Shown piece by piece: positions 9,768-18,356 of a stretch of 64,000 bases of DNA. The notes beneath the pieces were generated by a model, which did not search any database, was not told where the DNA came from, and saw nothing but the letters and a program-made list of their open reading frames with translations. The first letter of the stretch is position 1. Each line of letters begins with the position of its first letter. The position numbers and the translations under genes are program-made. Origin of the DNA: Spirometra erinaceieuropaei (taxonomy: Eukaryota; Platyhelminthes; Cestoda; Diphyllobothriidea; Diphyllobothriidae); assembly GCA_902702965.1 (NCBI GenBank), contig CACRXP010000048.1, positions 1,428,411 through 1,492,410 on the forward strand. The letters run 5' to 3'.

Positions 9768-10300
9768 TTATCTACACATTTGCAGGGCACAAAACTCAGC
9801 TTTTGCGTTGACCCAGTTTCTTTTTATTTCGATGAGATTGTGATCGGGACTGTTGGCGGGACTAAATGTGCTTCGCAGGCTGCAGGCGGAATGACTAACC
9901 ATGGTCTGATAAATTAGATAACAATCGTAAGCTAGATTAAAATCCCACATCCTTTGAGCGGTGAACATGAACATTAGCCTGCAACATTGCAATGTTAATT
10001 CGACGTCGACGACTGCTGTCCGTATACGATGTCGTTGAACACCCTGCTTTCGGTGGTGTCCCTTGTTGGAAGCTAGATCGGTCGCTCTCCGAATTGGATG
10101 ATCATCCAAACCATTCGGCGTCGTTAATTCTTAAAAGATACTTTCGAGGCAGTGTGTTACCATGAGAAGTCCTCTCCTAACACGACTATCTGGGCCGACT
10201 TCGGAGACTTTTCTGAAAAGAAGGTCTCATCACAAAAGTAAATGATTTTCCATAATAATAGTCTGTGATCAGCATGCTTATGGGCAAGCAAGAAACTTTC
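9768..10300 (-). pseudogene. Tc1/mariner (IS630-like) transposase relic
   Basis: Across changing minus frames the order of motifs fits a DDE transposase: IYFCDETFFS (first catalytic Asp), MVWMIIQFGERP followed by RVFNDIV (the usual MVWG...Y.diL region), ANVHVHRSKDV (where QDNAP.H.SK is expected, so the second Asp is lost), and FSPANSPDHNLIE with the last Glu, then RNWV. Stops and frameshifts interrupt it throughout. It could belong to the superfamily that mobilises the TA palindromes, but no CAGT-type ends were found around it. Confidence 0.65.
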
Positions 10301-11400
10301 TCTGACCCAAAAGTGGCTTTGCCTTGACGTTTTGATGATGGACGTACGATAGATATCGCTTCCACCAAGTCACTGAGCAAATGTGTACCATCCGGAAGAG
10401 AGAGCTCTTTCTAGTTTAGACGCGTCGCACATGGCAATAATTACTAAACTTCGATTAACTTGACAGACTATTTTTGAACTATTTCCTTCTAAATCGAGAG
10501 TCGCCGGATGTGAATAGCATAATCTAGATGTGGCCTTACAACTGTTCCCAAAATAGTGCTAACGTACAGGATGGGTTGGAGTTAAGGCTATGGGTCAGTG
10601 GAAGGTCCAGGAATAGGAGGGTTAGTGTGTTATCTTTAGGCCTACGGTTAATATTTTGAAGGTTAACATTCGAAGTAGACTTAGAGTAAGGAGTTATGGG
10701 GTTACGCTAAGGGTAAATACTAGAAGTTTGGGTTAAAGTCAGTTCGTAGAAATAACAACTGCTGCTCACTTCGAAATTTAGCGAGAGATCCACATGAAAT
10801 AGGGCAGTGGGTGGAGGGAAGAGCTCTTATTCCCTCACCCGAGGAACACATTCCAGCGAGTGAGGAGTTCAAATCAAGAAATTTACATTAAAACTGGCTG
10901 CATACGCCCTTCACTTGAGGCGTCGCTGAATCAACTATAAGGTCCTTCCATACGATCGCAGGGATCTTACCAAATTGCTTGGAAGCTGTGGCCGACGACC
11001 ATGATCGCGTCGGTCTCAGTAGCTACCTCGGTGAATAAGCAACTCAATACCACTCTAGCGCCCCACAAAGTCTGCCGCAGACCAAATTCACCATATCCTC
11101 GACGTGCTGACCCCGGTCCTTATCAATCCACCAGTCCTCGGCTAATACAACAATTACCACTTGTTATAGTTGCGAAAATCCCCATGTCAGTACTCAAAAG
11201 ACTTGTTGGCAAGCATAAGTTTTCTTTCGATGAATTCTCGTCCGGTCAGTACATTTATATAGGATTGGGGTAAATCAAAACACGTCAGTAATGAGAGAAA
11301 TCAGTTGAAGTTCGTCATAAAAGACACAGGCGGTGTGTGAGAATATGGAGGGAGGGTGTTGTAAAAAGAGTAATATCACCTACATCTTCCAACGGTTTCT
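10300..11400. other. Unassigned region with a short repeat
   Basis: 10705-10760 matches 8862-8915 (taagggtaaatactag, then aaagtcagttcg), so a fragment of the sequence upstream of the tRNA cassette is repeated here. The rest shows no gene; 11001-11273 is an open frame without recognisable features. Confidence 0.35.
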
Positions 11401-11419
11401 CTGCCCTCCTTGTCCAAAC

Positions 11420-11948
11420 GACAGTTCGACCGTCGTTGCCAACGATGTCCACGGTGTGCTCCACAGAAAAAGGGAAGGTGTCTTTCCACAGACATCTATA
11501 AACACCCCGGAAGCAATGTCCCGATTACGTTGTTGTTTTGGCAGGCGTTTGTCATTCATAATTGTCAAGTGGCCACTCCAAATGAGCAGTATGTGCCCCA
11601 GCATGGCTGGGATGGCGAACGCAACAATGCGTGATTATGCACACGCAGGCCGCTGCGCATTCCACGCCGCGATGACGTCCGCGTAGCCGTACGCAGGTGA
11701 AGTCTACTGTACATACGTGCAGACTGATGTGCATGGCCTAGCAGTTGGGACTCCTGGTTCTCGCGCAGGCCGGTCCGGCTCGACTCACAGTCAGGGAGCT
11801 ACCTTTTAGCACAGACTGGCCTCAGGACTCTAGTTGCTGAGATTGCTATCTGAAGCTCCAGCAATTATTGCCATGCACGCCACCAGGCTTCCCTGAAGGT
11901 CGCATTATTTTTATTCAAGCCGTTCTCTTTTAAATTGCCGTTCACATG
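11420..11948 (+). repeat. tRNA-Glu cassette repeat, copy 2 (left part)
   Basis: Carries the gaccgtcgttgccaacgatgtcc block at 11424, upstream sequence similar to that before the tRNAs at 9033 and 35728, a decayed tRNA (11734-11798) and the downstream ccttttagcacagactgg block. The cassette is interrupted by a TA element at 11949 and resumes near 12776. Confidence 0.65.
11734..11798 (+). pseudogene. tRNA-Glu pseudogene
   Basis: Starts at TGGCCTAGCAG without the 5' acceptor strand; anticodon stem and T arm carry several changes (GGTCCGGCTCGACTCACAG). The flanks match those of the intact tRNA-Glu genes, so it arose from the same cassette. Confidence 0.8.
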
Positions 11949-12775
11949 CAGCAGGTGGGCTGACTAATGAAATGTCAACCAAAATTCCGAAATGCGTTTT
12001 CCTTCCGAAAAGATTAATTAAGTAACGTTGAAAAACAAGTTAGCCTGCAACTTTATTCTAGAATATTTTAGTTAACACAGGATGCCGGCTTTCGAATGAG
12101 CTTCCTTCCGGCTGCATGCAAAAGCTACAACCTGTATAAAATGACTACTTACGTAGCAAGAATTCGTCTAATTGATCTTCCATGCCTCTTAAAGTCCAGT
12201 TATATTTCATGGAAAACATGCATAATAATGTTCATTCTTTTGCTCATTCGGTTGAAAATTACGTCTTCTTCTAATTTTATGCTCGAAGGGGGACATAATT
12301 CGGTTTTACTAAGATTCTTTTTGTGGGACTTTTATATAGCGTGAAATGGCCGTCCATAAATCGTCATATCTCTGCATTTACCAATGTGGCTTATAATGTT
12401 AACAATATGGATCAATGGTAGGGGACGCTCACCGATCGTTCTTACGGAACTCACTCGTTCCCTCGTACCTTACGGGTTCTCTCGCGAGCCCAACCAGCAG
12501 CCGCACAGCGGCGCATGATATAGGCAGGATGCTATTACCGACAAAGACAAGGGAGACTGGAATGGCCATTTCTGGCTTATAAGCCGTCGTCAGCCAGTCA
12601 TATCCAACCCCGAAATGTGTGGAACACCTGAGCCCCGAACTCGCGACCTGTTAGTTAGAAGTCCACACCTCTAACCGCTAATAAGCCAGAAATAGCCATT
12701 CCAGTCTCCCTTGTGTTTTTCGGTAATAGCATTCTCCCAATATGGACCCAATCCTCTGCTAAATTTTATATCTTC
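11949..12775 (-). mobile_element. Palindromic TA element, partial, holding a SINE
   Basis: Begins CAGCAGGTGGGCTGACTAATG, a variant of the family end. It continues through one arm into the reverse complement of the family's central region (12350-12403). That region resumes after the SINE at 12739 and stops near 12775. Only about half an element is present, reversed relative to the copies at 99 and 15532. Confidence 0.7.
12417..12738 (-). mobile_element. tRNA-headed SINE with 13-14 bp target duplication
   Basis: Flanked by AATATGGATCAAT (12404-12416) and AATATGGACCCAAT (12739-12752). The minus strand holds a tRNA-like segment (GGTTAGAGG, then ggtcgcgagttcggggctc as a B box). The outer 60 bp on the right (12668-12727) is an inverted copy of 12525-12585, making the insert partly palindromic. 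The far end begins ggtaggggacgctcaccgatcg, shared with 27079. Confidence 0.7.
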
Positions 12776-13039
12776 ATATGTTCGTTTAAATTGCCTTTCA
12801 CATTCAAAAAAGCAAAATAAATTTCCAAACACCACTGTGTTTCTTTGCTAAGTGGGTTTTTTCGTCCTCACGCTTAAGGCACCATGATATTGCAATGTCT
12901 GCTGATATCAAAACGACTACTTCATGGCGAATAGTATTGCAAACCCACCCACATTTCTGACCAAATGAAAAACCACATTTACAGTGTTTCGGTTAACACC
13001 TCATCGGCTCGTGAGTGGAGTCAAGTCGGGCGGTGCACA
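12776..13039 (+). repeat. tRNA cassette copy 2, distal part, and flank
   Basis: 12776-12910 aligns with the distal downstream parts of the cassettes at 9250-9390 and 35940-36070 (tttaaattgcc, cacgctt, caccat). 12911-13039 is unassigned. Confidence 0.5.
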
Positions 13040-13665
13040 TGTCTGAGGCAGACGTGGAAAATGCAGCATTTCTGAACCGATTGCAGTGATGAGCAGGGGT
13101 GCTCGCTCGTCCCTACCGCAAGAGCAGTGCGGACGAATGCTGACTGCACATTACTCGTACTCTTGTACTACTCTACGTAGTAAGGAGATCCTGCGTGGCG
13201 TGCTGTTCGCGCGGCATACATACGCACCGACATGCCGCACCTCGACAGGCTGTGCTCATGTGGGGCGATTTCAGGCATCAGGCGCGACTCACGTACTGAT
13301 ACCTGTAGTGCACTTGTGCGATTTGATCAGACCCCCCCGGGAGTTGTTCGGTCGCTGACAATGTCCACCGTGTGCCCCACAGGCAGGGACGGTGACTTGC
13401 CGTTCTAAGCATTAGGCGGTATTCTTGCCATTCATCCTATTCATTGAAAACCTGTCAATTTGCCACAGTATCACATGGTTGAATATCCACGGGTAAGTAG
13501 AGCAGTGCTTCCTGTATGATTGCTTTACCCCATCTTCCTAATCAACAGGCAGCATTTTCAGACAGTGTCAGCTAATGTGTAGCATGAAAACTGCTTCGCC
13601 CTGCAGCGATTTGCGCAGAATGTAAGGCAACCTTCGAAGACCTGATGTTCGGAAAAAAAGACAAA
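13040..13665. repeat. Dispersed repeat A, copy 2 (uninterrupted)
   Basis: Matches the parts of 1-2010 that remain when its two insertions are removed. TA at 13158-13159 is the empty site for the 993-bp palindrome; sequence around 13430 is the empty site for the Penelope fragment. Confidence 0.75.
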
Positions 13666-13674
13666 GTTGACTGT

Positions 13675-13752
13675 TAGACCTTTCGTGCCTTTTGAGTATG
13701 CGCCGGTCGACAAAGTTGCGCGGATAGCCATTGGCTTTGAATAGCCGCCGAA
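13675..13752 (-). pseudogene. Penelope-like RT/linker fragment, inverted
   Basis: The minus strand reads VRRLFKANGYPRNFVDRR, the conserved NGYP..F region between reverse transcriptase and GIY-YIG domains in Penelope-like elements. It lies directly beside the plus-strand GIY-YIG part of what may be the same element, so the 5' portion appears inverted. Confidence 0.7.
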
Positions 13753-13781
13753 CTACAATACCTCCGACGAAAGGCCCAACC

Positions 13782-14173
13782 GCACGGACACCAAATCTTG
13801 GTGGGCACTTCCGTATGTCAAGAACGTTTTGGAAGCTGTCGGCCGCCTTCTCGCATCACCTGGGGTTGCAGTTGCACACAAACCGGAGGCAACCATCAGG
13901 TGTCTGGTAATGAAACCGAGAGACCCGCTGCCACGGCTAGATACGTCTGGAGTTGTTTATCGGATCTGGTGCAGTTGCGGACAAAACAACTACGTCGGAG
14001 AAACCGGACAACAGCTCCAAACGAGAATGGTCGAACACGCTGCAGAGGTGCGGAGAAATGACGCCAGATCTCAAGTTGCGGCTCATTCGACGAGATCCGG
14101 CCACACATTCAAATTCGACGAGGCCGAAATCCTCGCACGAGGCGACAACCACGTGAGCCGGGAGCAACTTTAA
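13782..14173 (+). pseudogene. Penelope-like element, GIY-YIG endonuclease domain
   Basis: The frame begins upstream of its first Met with WWALPYVKNV and continues through LEAVGRLLASPGVAVAHKP, typical of the linker. The GIY-YIG domain follows: GVVYRIWCSC (GIY strand), NNYVGETGQQLQTRMVEH (YIG strand with the conserved Arg and the helix His), then SGHTFKFDEAEILARG. It stops at 14173 just before the LESWFN segment present in the copy at 34069. In this family the domain nicks the target for retrotransposition. The reverse transcriptase is missing, so the copy is defective. Confidence 0.85.
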
Positions 14174-14616
14174 TTATGGTTTACTGGCCCCTAGTCCATT
14201 AATAAGCGCAATGAACTTCCCCTTCCATTCTAGATGCTGAGACTTCGCCTATGCGGAGTAATTAGCCACGCAGGGAGAGCACGTGTGAGCATTTTTCCCA
14301 ACACCAGTGTCGATGCGTCAGATGGTCTAGCAATCATCACACCAACTTCCAACGCACGTGATGAAATTGCAGCAATTAACAATGCAAATGTCGGCCATCA
14401 CACCACGTTCGAGGATCCCTGATGAAGGGGGGAGCCGTGAATGCTCATATGTATGCGGTTGCATGGCGACTGCATCCTCTAAATACTGCAGCCCCTTGTG
14501 CATGAATCACCCGTATCTGCTGTTGTCTCTGATGATGGATTCGTGCAGGAATCCGAGACGTCAGGCTAAGAAAGCTCTTGTCCCAGCGATCGTGTTTCCT
14601 TCTTCAATGCTTGTAG
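14174..14616 (+). mobile_element. Penelope-like element 3' region
   Basis: Decayed C-terminal codons (ASDGLAIITPTSNARDEIA in a shifted frame, matching ASDGRASITPTSNVRDEIA of the copy at 34069), then a non-coding end containing a hammerhead at 14525-14566. Confidence 0.7.
14525..14566 (+). ncRNA. Hammerhead ribozyme of a Penelope-like element
   Basis: GTCT (stem I), CTGATGA (14529-14535), T, stem II GGATTC/GAATCC (perfect) around a 6-nt loop, GAGAC (14555-14559; one change from GAAAC), cleavage triplet GTC (14560-14562), AGGC (stem I partner). GAAAC abutting GTC leaves almost no stem III; ACGT is self-complementary, so two copies could pair as a dimer. Known Penelope-like elements carry such minimal hammerheads. 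Confidence 0.7.
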
Positions 14617-14892
14617 AAATGTCAGCAGTTAGCAGTCGAATCAAGCAACTGGGTCACAGACCTAATGCTATTGATAAGGCAAGTGTGTTTTCAGTTTTCT
14701 AGCGCGCGTGCGAACTGATCCGAAACTCCTGCGCTGGCCGTCGGGGTTCGGATGGCTGCCTACTGACAATACGAATCAGAACTCACAGTCGGTCCAGTGT
14801 CTGGAGAAGCTGACTGGTGAAGTGAGAGTCAGACCAGGTGGTTCCTTGTTGACAGGGCTTCCATTGAAGCTTTACGCATGCGGCAAATGAGT
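14617..14892 (+). repeat. Shared 85-bp block and unassigned flank
   Basis: 14617-14700 matches 3891-3975; 14701-14892 shows nothing recognisable. Confidence 0.5.
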
Positions 14893-15200
14893 CACACATT
14901 CTCATTTAGTGAAAACCTGGTCCATGGTGATTGGACGTGTGTAGCACGTGCAGACGGCCGCTCAGGTGTTTCAACCAATACGCCTGACCCCAAATCCGGC
15001 CTTCTTAACACTGGTCTGATCATGAGATAAATGTGGATCAGGGGTTGTAGCGGTAGGACTAGGTGCGGGTCCGATTGTGCCAGCCACCTGCGTCCTCCCT
15101 CACATCCAGTCTTCTTGAATTTGTCTAGACACCGGGTCCAGGTGGGGAGTCTGGAGGGGAGAGTGCGATAGATGCTGTGCAAGTCTACTTACACTATAAA
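14893..15200 (-). repeat. Dispersed repeat B, copy 2
   Basis: In reverse: gcacagcatctatcgcactctc, then ccccacctggacccggtgtc, then gaagactgg, matching 7590-7690 and 63040-63125. Confidence 0.65.
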
Positions 15201-15531
15201 CTAAGTCATGCACAAGTCAACGTGCCTGCCTGTCATTAGAAAACGGCAAGGCCTGTTGATAGTGAATATAGGGGTGGCTTGATTTGAGTTCGCTTTGGTA
15301 AGAGTAACAACTTTAGGTGTGTTCTCGCGTAGCTGTAAACCTTAACACCGGTCACAGGTGGATGGGGGAGGAGAGAGGACAGCGGTTGCAGTGGAAATTT
15401 ACCAAGCCACTGTAAACTGGTCCACGTCCAAGCCACCGTTCCACTGCTCCCACCATGAGGCCTGGTGGACAGCGTTAGAAACGACAGTGGAACTGTCGTC
15501 ATAACTCCTTCCAAGTTACCATTTCTATCTA
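15201..15531. other. Unassigned spacer
   Basis: No gene or repeat partner seen before the TA element. Confidence 0.3.
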
Positions 15532-16518
15532 CAGTAAGTGGGCTAACTCATGAAATGTCGACAGAAATTTCGGAATGCGTTTTCGTTTCGAAAAGACTAA
15601 TTAAGTAGGGTTGTAAAGCCAATCATCGTGCAGCATAATCCTATAATTACTCAGTTACCCCAGGATGCCGGCTTTCGAAAAAAACTTCTTTTCGTCTGCA
15701 TCCAAAAAACATACCCCATAAAAAAATTACTACTTATTTAGCATGCATTTTTCATTGATTTTCGATGCCATTAAGGGTTCGCTTATATCTCATGGAAAAG
15801 ATACATAAAAATATTCATTTTTCCAATCATTCGGTAAACAATCACGTCTTCTTCCAATATGATGCACGAAGGAAGAGTATAATTCGATTTTAAAAACTTT
15901 TCTAATTTCCGAATAATTCTGAACCCGACCTGCTGTCGTACTTTCATTCAGGGTTTCAAACCTACAAGCCGTATATTTTCCGTGTACGGAAAAACATTCA
16001 TTTCTCTACTTTATTAAAAGGAGACCATATGGGGTTCATAAAATTAAACAGTGGATTTGAGCCATATTTTAACTTTATAAGCCACATTGGTAAATGCAGA
16101 GACATGACGTTTTACGAACGGCCATTTCACAATATTAAAAAAGCTCACAAGTAGAAACTTTTAAAATCCGAATCATACACTTTCTTCTAGTATAAAATGG
16201 GAAGATGTCACTTTCTACCGAAAGAGTCAAAGAATGAATATATTTATGCATGTTTTCCATGGGATATAATTGAATCATAAAGGGCATCGAAAATCAATGA
16301 AAAAATGCATGCTACATATGTAGTCATTTTTTACACAGTATAGCTAGTGTATGTAGCCGCAAGGAACTTTGTTCGAAAGCCGGCATCCTGGGGTAACTGA
16401 ATTATTATAGAATTATGCTCCATGATGGTTGGCTTGACAATCCTCCTTAATTAATCTTTTCGAAACGAAACGCATTTCGAAATTTCTGTTGACATTTCAT
16501 GAGTTAGCCCACCTACTG
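15532..16518. mobile_element. Palindromic TA-flanked element, intact
   Basis: 987 bp; the ends read CAGTAAGTGGGCTAAC on the left and CAGTAGGTGGGCTAAC from the right, with TA at 15530-15531 and 16519-16520. Arms and centre match the copy at 99-1091 throughout. No transposase. Confidence 0.88.
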
Positions 16519-17074
16519 TAAATTGCACGTTAAACGAAATGCAGAAATTATATTAAAGCCCCAGTTCCCCCCTATCTGTCCGATGAGCAATCATTGTTCT
16601 CCATTGTATTTTGCTGCCAAATTGTTTCTACGCGGTTTGTGCAGCATATTCTACCTACTTTTCTTACCGATCACCCATCGGCCGGCCAGTTCCTATAGGC
16701 CGATGGGTGATCGCAGCCAAAATGACTGACCTCGGCAGCCGCGACCAGATTTTCATCGTTAGCGATAAGTGTAGCAAACGATTCCCCGTTGACTCATAGT
16801 GTAGCAGCTTAACTTGAAATAAAGAAATTCTACTGAAGCCCCCGTCCGCACTAAGTGTCCGACGGTTCATCAATGTTCTCCAACAGGTTTCGCTTGCATA
16901 TTTTTTTCATGGATTTTGCAGCATATTCCATCCAGTCTCTTTACCGAGTTATACACGAGGAGTCAACGGGGAATCGTTAACTACACTTATCGCTGATGAG
17001 GAAAACGTGATCTGGGTGGCAGAGGCCGGAGGTTCGCCAGCAGCTCACATCGACTGACCAGTTCCTGTAGGCAG
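16519..17074. repeat. Compound of small direct and inverted repeats
   Basis: 16555-16670 is repeated directly at about 16840-16945 (ending gcagcatattc...accga). 16747-16795 is inverted at 16958-17012 (gcgataagtgtag, cgattccccgttgactc). 16670-16713 is a hairpin: 15 perfect pairs (gatcacccatcggcc) around a 14-nt loop. No gene. Confidence 0.6.
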
Positions 17075-17078
17075 ATGG

Positions 17079-17178
17079 GAAGGAGGAGAAGAAGAAGAAG
17101 AAGGAGGAGGAGGAGGAGGAGGAGGAGGAGGAGGAGGAGAAGGAAGAGGAATAAGAGGTGGAGGAGGGGGGGGGGAGG
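17079..17178 (+). repeat. Polypurine GGA/GAA microsatellite
   Basis: About 100 bp of almost pure purine on the plus strand, mainly (GGA)n and (GAA)n ending in a G9 run. Such mirror-like tracts can form triplexes or quadruplexes. The open frames through it are compositional artefacts. Confidence 0.85.
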
Positions 17179-17206
17179 GTCAGGCATAAAGAGCATAGGT
17201 CATCCT

Positions 17207-17810
17207 AAAAGGCAAGCCACGGTATCCCAGAGCCTTTTGATGAATGAAGAAGAAGAAGGGAATGAGCTGCGAAATAGTGCCGTGAGCTAACACGTGTCAA
17301 TTGTCAAGTAAGATCGTTTTCATACCCGCACAACGTGCTCACTGATACGGAATGCACAAGGTCAGTACAGGTTGGCAAGGACTGATTCGGACTAATTGTG
17401 CTGTGACTGCCGGGTTTCTGTCGCACCTGATCAGGAAGGGGACAGAGTAATGCTTATTGAAAATGTTGTGGATGGTAATAATTTAACAATGGGGAGTCAA
17501 AACCAGTCAGTTTGCCTTTTCGTGAAAATAATAGACGATAGGGAGATAACGTAAGAATGCACAACTTTCACCTCGTAAAGTGCCGTCTAGAGGTCACGAG
17601 GGACATACTACCAGGACGAAGACCTTCAATCAACAATGAGACCTATAGAGTGTTGCTACACCACATATGCAGCTGAAGGGATTCCACGGCAGATGAGTCG
17701 ACTGGCTCTAACCGCAGCAGCACCGAGTTTGCAGAGCTGTACTCGTGTCATTATGGAAATGCCGATGATTCGCAAATCAAACGGCAGGAAGCAGAACTGG
17801 AGGAGGAGCA
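17207..17810 (+). pseudogene. FABP pseudogene: promoter-region duplicate joined to exon 2/intron 2
   Basis: 17207-17424 matches 17895-18100 upstream of the intact FABP gene. At about 17428 the sequence jumps to a copy of exon 2 (17428-17491, encoding MLIENVVDGNNLTM exactly as in the gene). It then matches intron 2 (17492 to about 17800, compared with 19240-19610). Exon 1, intron 1 and exon 3 are missing. The exon 2 donor, GTGAGT in the gene, is GGGAGT here and cannot splice normally. It is a tandem duplicate with a large internal deletion and is not expected to give protein. Confidence 0.8.
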
Positions 17811-18284
17811 AGGTGGGGCTCAGGGTCGAACAGGCTTAGGCTCAAACACGACTCATCGGATGCCGAAGGGCGACATAAAGTGCCTAGGCTGTCCTCTGAG
17901 TCAAACAACGGTATCACAGACGCGTTGATTCCGACTCCATGACAATGAAAAAAGTGAACGGTGTGCCGTGATCTGACACTTGTCAATTGTCCAGTAAGGT
18001 CATTTTCAAACATGCACTTTATGTTCATCGAAACGAAATGCACAAGGTCAGAACAGGTTGACAAGAATTGATGAAGAATACTTATGGTGCAACTGTTGCT
18101 TTTCTATTGTGCCTACTCGGGCTACTTGCGGCCTCAATGCTGTAGTACAGACAGAGCACTGCTCGAAACCGCCAGCACCATAGATGACGATCCGAAACAC
18201 CAATGACGCCAGACTCAGGGGTGCAAAATCACAAGCCATCAGCGTGCAAGCAGCACACTCACCGTCGGTGCAGGCCCATCTCAC
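17811..18284. promoter_or_regulatory. Upstream region of the FABP gene
   Basis: Non-coding. 17895-18100 is the second copy of the duplicated upstream block (key shared string cacaaggtcag). It probably holds promoter elements, but none except the TATA box at 18285 can be named. Confidence 0.4.
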
Positions 18285-18292
18285 TATAAAAA
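18285..18292 (+). promoter_or_regulatory. TATA box of the FABP gene
   Basis: TATAAAAA 72 bp before the ATG, followed by a CT-rich leader (ctctctctctctcg at 18326-18339). Spacing fits a start site near 18315-18320. A related cagtataaatgcgctgaa stands before the FABP-like remnant at 20448. Confidence 0.7.
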
Positions 18293-18356
18293 TGCACGGC
18301 TGAATACCATGTCGGTAGTCCTACTCTCTCTCTCTCTCGTTTGAAGCTACTTCAGC

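Noticed and set aside
17075..17290. Arg-rich plus frame and Leu-rich minus frame
   Set aside because: Created by the GGA/GAA purine tract; no other coding evidence.
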